From: Paenibacillus silagei
GTDB lineage: Bacteria > Bacillota > Bacilli > Paenibacillales > Paenibacillaceae
DNA length: 64,000 bases
Assembly (NCBI RefSeq): GCF_017874735.1
Contig: NZ_JAGGLV010000012.1
Coordinates: forward strand, 124,001-188,000
Direction: 5' to 3'
Shown here: positions 18,269 to 27,161 of the stretch, in pieces
Numbering within the stretch: the first letter of the stretch is position 1
How the letters are laid out: every line of letters begins with the position of its first letter
The notes under the pieces: generated by a model
Told to the model about the DNA's origin: nothing
The model's input: only the letters and a program-made list of their open reading frames with translations
Database searches by the model: none
Made by a program: the position numbers and the translations under genes

Positions 18269-18550
18269 AATGTATGCTGTTTTTCGCATACATTCAGGCC
18301 TCACGTGCGCGTCAGCAAAATGTATGCTGTTTTCCGCATACATTCAGGCCTCACGCCTGCGCGCCAGCAAATGTATGCTGTTTTTCGCATACATTCCGGC
18401 CTCACGCCTGCGCGTCAGCAAATGTATGCTGTTTTTCGCATACATTCAGGCCTCACGCCTGCGTGTCAGCAAAATGTATGCTGTTTTTCGCATACATTCA
18501 GGCCTCAAGCCTGCGCGCCAGGCAAATGTATGCTGTTTTTCGCATACATA
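18269..18550. repeat. Tandem array 1: six hairpin units, 50-52 bp period
   Basis: Six copies start at 18269, 18319, 18370, 18421, 18473 and 18525. Each has a 26-bp palindrome, arms AATGTATGC and GCATACATT around TGTTTTTC, followed by a conserved ~25-bp GC-rich stretch (CAGGCCTCACGCCTGCGCGT then CAGCA). Arms are perfect except for the last base of unit 6; unit 2 has one loop change. All frames stay open across the array only because the unit lacks stop codons, so I do not call a gene. It lies between the convergent GNAT and glycosidase-like genes, next to a strong terminator. A sister array with the same period lies at 50540-50820. Confidence 0.95.
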
Positions 18551-18567
18551 TTTTCCACGATAAAAGA

Positions 18568-18598
18568 GGCTGTCCCTTTTGGGACAGCCCCATCTTTT
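18568..18598. terminator. Strong bidirectional rho-independent terminator
   Basis: GGCTGTCCC-TTTT-GGGACAGCC is a perfect 9-bp stem. It is followed by CCATCTTTTT on the plus strand and TCTTTTAT on the minus strand. It ends the minus-strand glycosidase-like gene (stop at 18631) and any transcript reading through the array from the left. Confidence 0.88.
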
Positions 18599-18630
18599 TG
18601 GCAGAATATCAACATTGAGAATTAATAGCG

Positions 18631-20607
18631 TTACTCGCTGTCCGCCTCCCAGTACTCGCCAACCAGACCTTCAATAATACTGCCGCTGGCCCAAGGCATC
18701 AGACAGAACCAGGTGCTGGCCGGTGAACCGTCACTGTAGGTCTCGGTCACCAGACCCTCCGAGTGGCAGAATCTCTCGGACATCCAGCCCGTCAGGCCGT
18801 GACCGAATTCCCGGTCATACCGGTTGTAGGTCTGACAGCCCCAGCCGACGGTATCCAGCATCCGCTGCTTCACATAAGGATCTTCACGCCGCTTCACATA
18901 ATAATACAGCTCATCTACCACGCTGCTCGACATGGGATGAATATGCGGATTGGCGACGGAGGTCACGCTTCCCCCGCAGCTCGACCACCCCACCGTGCTG
19001 AGCGGCGGCACCTTCACTGGTGAATTGTAAGCAAATTTGAAGGTGAATTCGTAAGCAAGCGCATCCCTCATATGATCCAGATACAGCTCATCCCCAGTGA
19101 GGGCGTGCAGATATCTGACCGCTCTGATGTACGCCAGAATCCCTTCAGAATCTACCGCCTTATCTGCATCAAGCGGCGCTCCATAACATTCCATCCGCTT
19201 CACATAGGTCTCATAATAATGCCGCTCACTGCGCTTCAGGCTGTCCAGATGCGACCGGTTTCCGGTTAGCCAGCTATAGTAGGCTATGGCAGCCATGATC
19301 CAGCTCCCGCTGAAGGAATCATATTCAAGCCCGGCACCGGTTCGCTCGGAGAGAATCGTAGGGTATTCACCGTCCGAATTCCGGCTTCTCTCCAGTACAG
19401 GGAGAATCTTCCGCACGAAGTCCACCCAGTCCTCGTGAATGACATGGTTGAGCCTTTTCTCGTATTCATAGGCCTTCATAATATAGAACAAGGCCTGTCC
19501 GCATAGATAAGCGGAATGTCCGGGCGTGCGCATCCCGTCAAACCACCAGCCGTAAATGCTCCATTTCCCGTCCTGATAAGCCTCATAGGGAAGACCGGAA
19601 GCCGGGTTCAGGGAGTTCCCGATGATATGCTCAATGCAGGAGAGCGCCTGCCCGCGCATAGGCTCATCTCCCAGCCGCAGCGCAGCCATCAGCATAGGAG
19701 TGGCTACAGTCAGACCGTTTGTCCAGCTGATGGAGATGATTTTATTGTACCGGTACCCGCCCGTCTCCTTGTCCTCATAGACAAAGGTTGTGTAACTCCG
19801 GTCCTCAGGCAGCCACGCATACTGATAGATGGCCTTCGACAGATCGGCCGCAGCGCTCCTGATCCCGCTGCCGGGTCTTGGGGGCTGATGATAGCGGGAA
19901 TAGATCTCTTCCAGCGCAGCATTGATGCCCAGCTCAGACTCAGCCTTGTAGTCATACAAATCCAGCATGAACGTTACTGACTCTGAGGCCGCCAGTTCGA
20001 AGCAGTTCTCCTCCAGCGCTGCCCGTTCCTTGACAAGACGCGATTTGATGAACAGAAGCGGAGCATTCTCATACCCCAGCGTATAGCCGACCGTTCCCTT
20101 GGCAAGCGAGCAGGTGAAGCCGCCATACTGCAAGAACTCCCCCTCTAGCCCAGGCTTCCACTGGATCTTCTCTCCCTCCCTGTATATAAAATAAGGGCTG
20201 GCGCATAATCCGTACACTTTGCCAGTGTCATATACAAGCGCTGCAGGGTGTGACAGCCGGTCGCTGCGCACCATCCACCAGGAAGAAGAAGGACGCGCGG
20301 GCTGCCCATCCCTTAATCTCGGAAACTCATTCGGAACATTCTGCGGAGCCTCTCCGCGGTTGCGCCCATACATAAAGGCGGGAAGAAAAAAGCGCGGATC
20401 AGCCTTGGCAAACGGCAACTCCACATGAATGACGCCTGACCAAGGCGTGTCGTTCAGATTCGTGATCTGTACAAGAGCCTGAAAGGGATGCTGTGCACTG
20501 CCTGTCCCGCCTGTTATCTCAACGGATGCATGTAGTCCATGCCCGTTAAGTCCGGTATATTCATGATCTTCCTGAGCCTTGCTTCTTGCCGTTATGATCA
20601 GTTCCAC
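18631..20607 (-). CDS. Intracellular (alpha/alpha)6-barrel glycosidase-like protein, family unassigned
   Basis: 658 residues from a GTG at 20605-20607 with GGAGG 8 nt upstream; an in-frame TTG 30 nt further up has no ribosome binding site. No signal peptide, so cytoplasmic. The N-terminal ~240 residues look beta-rich (VQITNLNDTPWSGVIHVELPF). The rest has the helix-hairpin repeats and aromatic motifs of six-hairpin glycosidases (ISWTNGLTVATPMLMAAL, YGWWFDGMRTPGHSAYLCGQAL, YDSFSGSWIMAAIAYY, STVGWSSCGGSV). I recognise the fold type but cannot assign a GH family with confidence; a uronic-acid or arabinose-releasing activity would suit the neighbouring beta-glucuronidase operon. It is divergent from an AraC regulator that probably controls it. 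Confidence 0.75.
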   Translation of the reverse strand: MELIITARSKAQEDHEYTGLNGHGLHASVEITGGTGSAQHPFQALVQITNLNDTPWSGVIHVELPFAKADPRFFLPAFMYGRNRGEAPQNVPNEFPRLRDGQPARPSSSWWMVRSDRLSHPAALVYDTGKVYGLCASPYFIYREGEKIQWKPGLEGEFLQYGGFTCSLAKGTVGYTLGYENAPLLFIKSRLVKERAALEENCFELAASESVTFMLDLYDYKAESELGINAALEEIYSRYHQPPRPGSGIRSAAADLSKAIYQYAWLPEDRSYTTFVYEDKETGGYRYNKIISISWTNGLTVATPMLMAALRLGDEPMRGQALSCIEHIIGNSLNPASGLPYEAYQDGKWSIYGWWFDGMRTPGHSAYLCGQALFYIMKAYEYEKRLNHVIHEDWVDFVRKILPVLERSRNSDGEYPTILSERTGAGLEYDSFSGSWIMAAIAYYSWLTGNRSHLDSLKRSERHYYETYVKRMECYGAPLDADKAVDSEGILAYIRAVRYLHALTGDELYLDHMRDALAYEFTFKFAYNSPVKVPPLSTVGWSSCGGSVTSVANPHIHPMSSSVVDELYYYVKRREDPYVKQRMLDTVGWGCQTYNRYDREFGHGLTGWMSERFCHSEGLVTETYSDGSPASTWFCLMPWASGSIIEGLVGEYWEADSE

Positions 20608-20756
20608 TATCCTGACCTCCAGTCTGTTGTAATACAATAAAAGGGTTGCAAATCATATTCCTGCATGCTAGGATAATGTCATTTTAAAGTAGTTCCAGAG
20701 AAGAATCATTGCAGGTTCCGCTGTTATTATTGCGCGAAATGATCCGGAGGTTACCC

Positions 20757-21602
20757 ATGAACGAGCCATTTGAGCTTCGCTATGACCCTATCCATAAAGA
20801 TTACCTCTACCTGCACAGGACAACCACCTATAATATGGGAACCTTCTATCACCGCCATGAAGCGTATGAGCTGTACTTATTTCTGCGCGGCAACGTCAAG
20901 TTCTATATTGAGAACAGCTGCTACCACCTGCAGCGCGGAGATCTGCTTGTGTTGAACCCGGAAGAAATGCATCGTTCCTTCAGCCAGGATGAATCGGAAT
21001 ATGAACGGATTACGATCAATCTCCAAAAATCTTATCTGCACCGCCTGTCTACTCCTGCTACTCCTCTATCCTGGTGCTTCGACCACCGCCCGAAGGGTAA
21101 GGGCAACATCGTGCATCTGGAGGAAGCCGAGCTTCAGCAGGTTCTCAGGTTGACCGGCGATCTGGAGGAGGTCCTCTCATCGGATGCGTATGGGGCAGAT
21201 ATCCTCGCCAACAGCATGCTTGCTCAATTATTGGTGCTGACCAACACCCTGTTTCATAGAACAAGCATCGTTCCTGCAGATATCATGCCGGAGCTGGTCC
21301 GCAGGACCATGGAGTATATTGATGCCCATCTGGGCCAGACCCTCACGCTTGAGCAGCTTAGCAGTACCTTTCATTTGAACAGCACCTATATTAGCCGTCA
21401 GTTCAAACAGCACACAGGCTTAACGCTCCGTTCCTACATACTGGACCGCAGGATTTCGTTAGCCAAGGCCTGCCTCCGCGAAGGGCTTAGCATCACCGAG
21501 GCCTGTTATCAATCCGGCTTCAGCGATTATGCCAATTTCATCCGCAGCTTCACCAAGGTGGCCGGCATGTCCCCGGGCAGATACGCCAAGCAGGAACTGT
21601 AG
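20757..21602 (+). CDS. AraC-family regulator, paralogue of the one at 16684
   Basis: 281 residues from the ATG at 20757, with GGAGG 6 nt upstream; an upstream in-frame ATG at 20709 has no such signal. A cupin-like N-terminus (TTTYNMGTFYHRHEAYELYLFL, LQRGDLLVLNPEEMHRSF) is followed by an AraC double HTH (FHLNSTYISRQFKQHTGLTLRSY). Sequence and layout match the AraC gene at 16684-17541: both end in SGFSDYANFIRSFTKVAGMS-type sequence and both are divergent from a glycoside hydrolase gene. A duplicated regulator-enzyme module is likely. Probable target: the unassigned glycosidase gene on the other side of the 149-bp divergent region. Confidence 0.9.
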   Translation: MNEPFELRYDPIHKDYLYLHRTTTYNMGTFYHRHEAYELYLFLRGNVKFYIENSCYHLQRGDLLVLNPEEMHRSFSQDESEYERITINLQKSYLHRLSTPATPLSWCFDHRPKGKGNIVHLEEAELQQVLRLTGDLEEVLSSDAYGADILANSMLAQLLVLTNTLFHRTSIVPADIMPELVRRTMEYIDAHLGQTLTLEQLSSTFHLNSTYISRQFKQHTGLTLRSYILDRRISLAKACLREGLSITEACYQSGFSDYANFIRSFTKVAGMSPGRYAKQEL

Positions 21603-21758
21603 GATGTCTCGCGGGAAGTGGAGCGGGCAGGCGAAGTGTCTGCGGAAGGCGGGACTGGATCATTAGTGGGCTGGGGATTTACAGATTCGAGAGAGTGTTG
21701 CTTACAGTTGAGCGCGCGGGGGACTTACAGCGTCTGACTCATGGCGGCGGACTTATAC

Positions 21759-21941
21759 AAGTGGAAATTGTACATCTAATTTGGCGGTAAAGGGGTACGT
21801 AAACTAATTAGTTGGAAAAATGCAGCTTACTCAGCCCGACTTCTGCTAAATCCATCGGATTCCAGGAATTAAGTGTACTTTTTCAAACTGCTTGCTCTCA
21901 ACCCTCGATTTCGGCAAAATTAAGTGCCTTTTTTCCAACTA
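21759..21941. repeat. Cluster of four TAGTTGGAAAAA-type motifs
   Basis: Copies are at 21759-21780 (plus, AAGTGGAAATTGTACATC), 21809-21829 (plus, TAGTTGGAAAAATGCAGCTT), 21871-21890 (minus, CAGTTTGAAAAAGTACACTT) and 21921-21941 (minus, TAGTTGGAAAAAAGGCACTT). Plus and minus copies face each other and can form hairpins. The 516-bp gap 21603-22118 holds no gene. Confidence 0.65.
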
Positions 21942-22004
21942 TATCCGCCCTCCCCTCTTGCAACGTATCACATAAGGCTCCCAGCCAAGCCGGGGGTTAT
22001 TGTA

Positions 22005-22033
22005 TAAAAAAAGCCTCCCATAACGGGAGACTT
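22005..22033 (-). terminator. Rho-independent terminator of the beta-glucuronidase operon
   Basis: On the minus strand AGTCTCCC-GTTAT-GGGAGGCT (one G-T pair) is followed by seven T. It lies about 85 nt beyond the stop of uidA. Confidence 0.82.
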
Positions 22034-22035
22034 GA

Positions 22036-22103
22036 AGGGTTGGAGACTTGCAAGCTTGGAGGCTTCGAGGCTTGCAATCTTGAAGGCTTGCAAACTTACG
22101 TTG
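22036..22103. repeat. Degenerate GGCTTGCAA short repeats
   Basis: Between the uidA stop and its terminator the sequence reads as about five imperfect copies of a 9-12 nt unit (GGAGACTTGCAA, GGAGGCTTCGA, GGCTTGCAA, GAAGGCTTGCAA, ACGTTGCAA). It lies in the 3' untranslated region of the operon mRNA. Function unknown; replication slippage is a simple origin. Confidence 0.55.
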
Positions 22104-22118
22104 CAACTTAAACTCAAT

Positions 22119-23930
22119 CTACTTCTTATACCCAAAATCCGGTATCTCCGTCCATCTCCGGCGCAGCTCGTGGGCTGCCGCCTTGGGCTTGCGGTCACGG
22201 GTGAAGATGCCTTTCTTGTTCCCCTGCACCCGGATAATACCCTGGCTGGTAGCAAAGTCGGCAAAATTCCATACCTGCTCGCCCACAAACTCCTGGAACT
22301 CGTCGAAGACCTCGTGGTTAGCCTTGTAGAACGCCACCTGATACTCCTCAGTGAACATGATCGGCTCCACATCATGCAGTCCGGCCACGGTATCGGTTCC
22401 ATATTCGGTCATCATCATCGGCTTGCCGGGGCAGCGCTTGGTCCACGCCTCCAGCTCCTGCCGCAGCTTAATCTTCGCCGATTCCAGGTCTCCCCCGTCC
22501 ACATACCAGCCGTAATACCGGTTGAAGGCCAGCACATCGATCAGCTCAGAGATTCTGTCGTTCGCCGGGGATGCCTCAATATGCGTCACCAGGGTCACCG
22601 GACGGTGCTGCGGATCTTCCTCCCGCAGCTGCTCAATCAGCGGCTTGAAGTATTCGTATGCCCCATCCTCATAAGAGGCCGGTTCGTTCGCTACATTCCA
22701 CATCACTACACAGGCATGGTTCTTATCCCGCTGGATAAGCTCACGAATCACCTGCTGGTGATGCCCGAAGGTCTGGACCTCTGCCCAGGTATCCTTCTTC
22801 GATCCTCCTGAGAACATCACTAGAAAGTTAAGATCCAAGCCTACCGCCGGGGTCTCATTGATCACGACGAAGCCTTCACGGTCGGCCAGCCGCATCACTT
22901 CCTCGGCATACGGATAATGCGCCGTGCGGAAGGAGTTGGCCCCGGACCATTTCATCAGATTGAAATCCATAATGTTCGCCGCTTCATCCAGACCCCGTCC
23001 ATGGAACGGGGTATCCTCATGTCTGCCGTAGCCCTTGAAGTAGAACGGCTCGCCATTGATCAGGAACTGTCCGTCCCTCACTTGGACCGTCCGCACGCCG
23101 AACGGCAGCTCATAGACATCAACCACCTGCTCCGCTTGCAGAAGCTCAATCTTCAGGGTGTACAAGTAGGCGTTCAGCGGCTGCCATAGTCTGACAGATG
23201 GAATATCCAGTACACCGGACGGCTCCGTCCCTGAGCAGAGCGTGTTCCCATCTTCATCCAGTACCGTAACCCGGACCTCGGCTTCGCCGCTAATGTCCAC
23301 GCTATAGCGGACTATCCCTTGCCTCTCCTCCCCCTGCTCCTCCTTATAATCGGTCACTACAGTGACGTCCTGAACGAAGATGAGTGGCGTAGAGTAGATC
23401 CGCACCGGCCGCTGCAATCCGGCAAAGTTGAAGAAATCAAAGTTCGGCTGGTTCTTCACCCTAAGCTTCCCGTCCGGCCCTTCGGTCTCCGTGTACAGGC
23501 CAACAGGCAATGTGGTGTAATCCACGACGTTATGAACAGCTACCGTCAGCCGGTTCGTTCCAGGCCGGATATAGTCATTAATCACTCCCTCGAAGGGAAG
23601 GAAGCCGCCGGCATGCTCCATCACCAAGCTTCCATTGATAAATACCTTCGCCTTATGGGTCGCCGACCCGAACCTCAGGACAAGCCGCTCATTCATGACG
23701 TTACGCGGAAGGGACAGCTCCCGCTCATACCAGACCCAGCCGACATGATTACGAATCTCCGGGCTTACGCCAAGATCATTGTAAGCCGAGGGCACCGCCA
23801 TAGGGATCGTATCTGTGAGCTTCGATGCCTGCCAGCTCTCGTCCCAGCCGGAGCCATCGTCCAGCTTGAAATTCCATACCCCGCCCAGATCATACAGACT
23901 GCGGGTTTCCGTCATGATTGGATACAGCAT
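22119..23930 (-). CDS. uidA: Beta-glucuronidase, GH2
   Basis: 603 residues, the usual length of UidA. Three-part GH2 layout: sugar-binding jelly roll (~15-185, with VWYERELSLP, FDFFNFAGLQRPV), immunoglobulin-like domain (~185-280) and TIM barrel. Acid/base is Glu416 (WNVANEPAS), nucleophile Glu509 (MMTEYGTDT), close to positions 413 and 504 of E. coli UidA. Asn571 and Lys573 (NKKGIFTRDRKPK) match the N-x-K pair that recognises the glucuronic acid carboxylate, separating it from beta-galactosidases. No signal peptide: cytoplasmic. Start ATG at 23930 has AGGAG about 8 nt upstream. It is last in the permease-permease-binding protein operon, 36 nt after the binding-protein stop, so it probably hydrolyses imported beta-glucuronides. 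Confidence 0.95.
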   Translation of the reverse strand: MLYPIMTETRSLYDLGGVWNFKLDDGSGWDESWQASKLTDTIPMAVPSAYNDLGVSPEIRNHVGWVWYERELSLPRNVMNERLVLRFGSATHKAKVFINGSLVMEHAGGFLPFEGVINDYIRPGTNRLTVAVHNVVDYTTLPVGLYTETEGPDGKLRVKNQPNFDFFNFAGLQRPVRIYSTPLIFVQDVTVVTDYKEEQGEERQGIVRYSVDISGEAEVRVTVLDEDGNTLCSGTEPSGVLDIPSVRLWQPLNAYLYTLKIELLQAEQVVDVYELPFGVRTVQVRDGQFLINGEPFYFKGYGRHEDTPFHGRGLDEAANIMDFNLMKWSGANSFRTAHYPYAEEVMRLADREGFVVINETPAVGLDLNFLVMFSGGSKKDTWAEVQTFGHHQQVIRELIQRDKNHACVVMWNVANEPASYEDGAYEYFKPLIEQLREEDPQHRPVTLVTHIEASPANDRISELIDVLAFNRYYGWYVDGGDLESAKIKLRQELEAWTKRCPGKPMMMTEYGTDTVAGLHDVEPIMFTEEYQVAFYKANHEVFDEFQEFVGEQVWNFADFATSQGIIRVQGNKKGIFTRDRKPKAAAHELRRRWTEIPDFGYKK

Positions 23931-23966
23931 GAACAACACTCCTATCTACTTTCTGGTCTCTTTTAT

Positions 23967-25316
23967 TCAGGATTTGGAATCAATAATCTTCTGAATCTTG
24001 GTTTGTGCATGCTGAATCGTATCATCGATACTTTGACCGGACAGCATCATTTTATCGAACTCCTCCAGCAGCACCTTCTCCAGCTCAGCGTGATAAGGTA
24101 CTGCCGTAGCTGCAGTAGTAGATTTGGTATTCTCCAGAACATAGAGCAGGGAAGCTTTGTCGATCATTTCCGGGGTCTTGCTGCCTGCGATGATCCGGTC
24201 CACCACATCATTCAGATCAGCTTTTTTCCAGGACGGGATATTCTTGCCTTGCAGTACAATCCCTTCGGTGGAGAACCAGCGGATGAAGGTGTAGGCTTCG
24301 TCTTTATGCTTGGACTTGCTGTAGATGCTCAGGACATCCCCGCTCACGTTCGAGGACATCGGGTCTTCCGCCTTCATCTTCGGCAGCGGAGCGAACACAG
24401 TCTTGAAGCTGGCCGGAATCGTATCCGTTCCCCCGGTTTCCGGGATCAGGAATGTGCCCGTAACAAGCATACTGGTGTCCTGGTTGAAATATTGCGGTCT
24501 GTAGTTCAGCTTCTGGCTGACCACCTCGGAATACGGGGTTGCGGAGCCTTCCGATTCTCCCCGAAGCCGCAGCTCAAGCGACTTGCGCATGAACGGATTG
24601 TCAATATTGGCGGTCTTGCCGTCATCGGTAGTCAGATTCGCATTCACCGGCTGGCCGAAGTTCTGCACCACGTAGCCATATTGAATCCAGCTGTGAAAAT
24701 AGGTACCGTACCGGGTCTTATCGCCATTTTTCTTCGTCATCGCCTTGGAGTATTCCATATACTGATCCCAGGTCCAATCCTTAGGCAGCTCAAGTCCGGC
24801 CTCCTTCAGGTGATCCTCATTGATAATGACCAGACCCTGGGAGGACTTGCCGGGCAGTCCATAGATTTTGCCGTCAATGCTGGTATCGGCTGTATATTCA
24901 TCCTTGAAATTAATGCCGTCCTTAGCCAGATAATCATCCAGTGGCTGGATCATGCCGAGCCCTGCACGCTGGGACAGGAAGGTCATGTTACTGAACATGA
25001 GGATATCCAGATCATCGCCCCCGGCCACCGCCAGGTCGAGCTTCTTATAATACTCGTTGGAGTTGTTGTCCTCTGCAGAGGCGAATTCCACCTTAATGTT
25101 CGGATGCTGCTTCTCGAACTCGGCAATGACGATATCCCAGTTGTCCATTTTTTTGGCATACCAGTTGCTCAGCTTAATGGTTACCGCTTGTTCTGCATCT
25201 GTTCCGGTACCCGTTGCCGCCGGCTCCTTCTCTGCATTGCCGGCGCCTCCGCAACCGGATACCAGCAGGGATAACAGCGGTACAGCGATGAATAGATTGC
25301 GTTTTACTTTTGACAT
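23967..25316 (-). CDS. ABC sugar importer, solute-binding lipoprotein
   Basis: 449 residues. Lipoprotein signal with lipobox LLVSGC (Cys about residue 22), an acidic/Thr-rich spacer, then an extracellular solute-binding family 1 fold: VTIKLSNWYAKKMDNWDIVIAEFEKQHPNIKVEFA, DDLDILMFSN, YGLPGKSSQGLVIINEDHL, WTWDQYMEYSKAM, TFIRWFSTEGIVLQGKNIPS. It should deliver oligosaccharides, from context probably glucuronic-acid-containing ones, to the permeases encoded just upstream. GGGGG precedes the ATG by ~8 nt. Unusually for such operons the binding protein follows both permeases. Confidence 0.92.
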   Translation of the reverse strand: MSKVKRNLFIAVPLLSLLVSGCGGAGNAEKEPAATGTGTDAEQAVTIKLSNWYAKKMDNWDIVIAEFEKQHPNIKVEFASAEDNNSNEYYKKLDLAVAGGDDLDILMFSNMTFLSQRAGLGMIQPLDDYLAKDGINFKDEYTADTSIDGKIYGLPGKSSQGLVIINEDHLKEAGLELPKDWTWDQYMEYSKAMTKKNGDKTRYGTYFHSWIQYGYVVQNFGQPVNANLTTDDGKTANIDNPFMRKSLELRLRGESEGSATPYSEVVSQKLNYRPQYFNQDTSMLVTGTFLIPETGGTDTIPASFKTVFAPLPKMKAEDPMSSNVSGDVLSIYSKSKHKDEAYTFIRWFSTEGIVLQGKNIPSWKKADLNDVVDRIIAGSKTPEMIDKASLLYVLENTKSTTAATAVPYHAELEKVLLEEFDKMMLSGQSIDDTIQHAQTKIQKIIDSKS

Positions 25317-25343
25317 GATTTGGCCCCCTGTAATGTAATTAGT

Positions 25344-26174
25344 CTAGCCTTTGACACTGCCCATCGCAACTCCCTCAATCACCTGCTTCTGGCCGATCAT
25401 GAAAATAATTAACAATGGCAGAATGGCTGATACGGCACCTGCCATCATCAAGGAGTAGAACTCGCCGCTGAAATCAGCGAATTTCCGGATGCCCAGCTGC
25501 AGGGTAAACAATGAATCGGAACGAAGGAAGATCAGCGGATTCTGGTAATCATTCCAGGTCCAGATAAAGCGGAGAATCATATAGGTAGCAAGGGCTGGCT
25601 GCACCAGTGGCATGGCAATCCGCATGAAGATCGTCCAGTGGCCCGCTGCATCAATCCGCGCCGATTCAATAATTTCATCATGGATTCCCAGGAAGAACTG
25701 TCTCAGCAGGAAGGTTCCCAGCACGCCGGAGGCGGCAAGCAGCACCAGCCCGAAATGGCTGTCGAACAGTCCAAGCCAGCGGTACATAATGAACTGCGGA
25801 ACCAGAATGGCCTGCGTCGGAATCATGAAGGTGGCCAGGACAACCAGGAAGAGAATATCCCGCCCTTTGAAAATGATTTTGGAGAAGCCGTAAGCCGCCA
25901 TAGCGGAAATAATCAGCGACAGCGCTGTAGACATCAGGGTAACCTTCGTCGTGTTCCAGTAATAGAGCGTGAACGGCACGGCTCCCGCCCATACCTGCTT
26001 GTAGTTCTCCACCGCATTCCATTTCGAGGGAATCCATTCTATCGGATATTTCATCACATCCAGCTCGGGCTTGAAGGAGGCGGAGAGCATCCATAAGAAC
26101 GGCATGATGAACAGGATGCCCGCAACCCCCATGAAAACGGTAACAATAACACGGTTAAGCTTGATCGATCGCAT
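25344..26174 (-). CDS. ABC sugar importer permease, MalG type
   Basis: 276 residues from the ATG at 26174, with AGGAGG 7 nt upstream. Six membrane segments are visible, beginning VIVTVFMGVAGILFIMPFLWML. The cytoplasmic EAA loop that docks the ATPase reads ESARIDAAGHWTIFMRIAMP. The C-terminus VIEGVAMGSVKG is typical of the family. The upstream permease stops 11 nt before, consistent with heterodimer assembly. No ATPase gene is in the operon. Confidence 0.93.
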   Translation of the reverse strand: MRSIKLNRVIVTVFMGVAGILFIMPFLWMLSASFKPELDVMKYPIEWIPSKWNAVENYKQVWAGAVPFTLYYWNTTKVTLMSTALSLIISAMAAYGFSKIIFKGRDILFLVVLATFMIPTQAILVPQFIMYRWLGLFDSHFGLVLLAASGVLGTFLLRQFFLGIHDEIIESARIDAAGHWTIFMRIAMPLVQPALATYMILRFIWTWNDYQNPLIFLRSDSLFTLQLGIRKFADFSGEFYSLMMAGAVSAILPLLIIFMIGQKQVIEGVAMGSVKG

Positions 26175-26185
26175 GTGTATACCTC

Positions 26186-27130
26186 CTAGTAGTTGACCCA
26201 TTTCTTTTGTCCGACCCATTGAAACAAGGTCACCAGCAGGATGAGGATCAGCAGAATAATGCCCATCGCCGAAGCATAGCCCGACTCCAGATTCACGAAC
26301 GCCACCTCATACAGGTAGTAGACAATAACTGAGGTTGAGCCTGCCGGGCCGCCGCCGGTTAACACCATAATCAGATCGAAGACCTTGAAGGACCCGACAA
26401 CTCCTGTGATAAGCAGGAAGAAGGACGTAGGCGACAGCATCGGCAGTGTAATTCTGAAGAATTGTCTGAGCGGTGAGGCCCCGTCCACATCGGCGGCTTC
26501 ATACAGATCCCGTGAGATATTCTGAAGGCCCGCCAGATAGATGACCATATTGAAGCCGAGTGAAGTCCACACCATAATAATCATGACCGAGATCAGGGCG
26601 AACTTGGGATCAGCCAGCCACATGGGCGGATGCTCGAACCCTATAGATCTGAGGAAGCCGTTGATCGGACCGTTGTTCGGGTGATAGAGTACTCTCCAGA
26701 GCAGGGCGATGGCCACGAAGCTCGAGATGAAGGGCATGAAGTAGATCACTTTGAAAAAGGTTTTGAAATAGGTTGCCTTGTTGATCAGCACCGCCAGCAC
26801 CAGCGCCAGGAACATCGCGACCGGAACGACGGCAATCATGATCAGGTTGTTGAAGAGCGAGCGGTGAAAGGACTCGTCCTGCACCAGCCGGGTGTAGTTA
26901 TCCAGACCGACAAATTGAAACCCGTCCAGCCCGGATACAAAGTTCCAGTTCGAGAAGCTGATCACACCGGATAGGAGAATCGGAATAATTACCAGCGTTA
27001 CGGTCAGAATGAGCATGGGGGCAATGAATAAATACCCTGCAATATTGTCGTAAAAGGATTGCTTGCGCATCTTGCTTATCCCGGGGCTGCCGGACCGTTT
27101 TGCCGTCCCCTCTTCAGTAATAACCTCCAC
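26186..27130 (-). CDS. ABC sugar importer permease, MalF type
   Basis: About 314 residues, starting at a GTG (27128-27130) with AGAGGTGG 5-7 nt upstream; a GTG 9 nt earlier overlaps that Shine-Dalgarno and is less likely. Six membrane segments (first YLFIAPMLILTVTLVIIPIL) and the EAA loop YEAADVDGASPLRQFFRITLP. First gene of the operon permease-permease-binding protein-beta-glucuronidase. It is divergent from the YesM/YesN pair at 27321-30717, which by the usual arrangement senses the substrate and activates this promoter. A Lys/Arg-rich N-terminal cytoplasmic tail of ~30 residues precedes the first segment. Confidence 0.92.
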   Translation of the reverse strand: MEVITEEGTAKRSGSPGISKMRKQSFYDNIAGYLFIAPMLILTVTLVIIPILLSGVISFSNWNFVSGLDGFQFVGLDNYTRLVQDESFHRSLFNNLIMIAVVPVAMFLALVLAVLINKATYFKTFFKVIYFMPFISSFVAIALLWRVLYHPNNGPINGFLRSIGFEHPPMWLADPKFALISVMIIMVWTSLGFNMVIYLAGLQNISRDLYEAADVDGASPLRQFFRITLPMLSPTSFFLLITGVVGSFKVFDLIMVLTGGGPAGSTSVIVYYLYEVAFVNLESGYASAMGIILLILILLVTLFQWVGQKKWVNY

Positions 27131-27161
27131 TTTATCCACCTCTTTTTATGTTTGTAGCTTT

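Noticed and set aside
18234..18625. Three overlapping plus-strand open frames of 109-127 codons across tandem array 1
   Set aside because: They exist in all three frames only because the repeat unit has no stop codon. The period (50-52 bp) shifts frame between units and none has a ribosome binding site.
23319..25274. 651-codon plus-strand open frame
   Set aside because: It lies antisense to uidA and the binding-protein gene, whose motifs and start signals are clear. GC-rich third positions commonly open such shadow frames.
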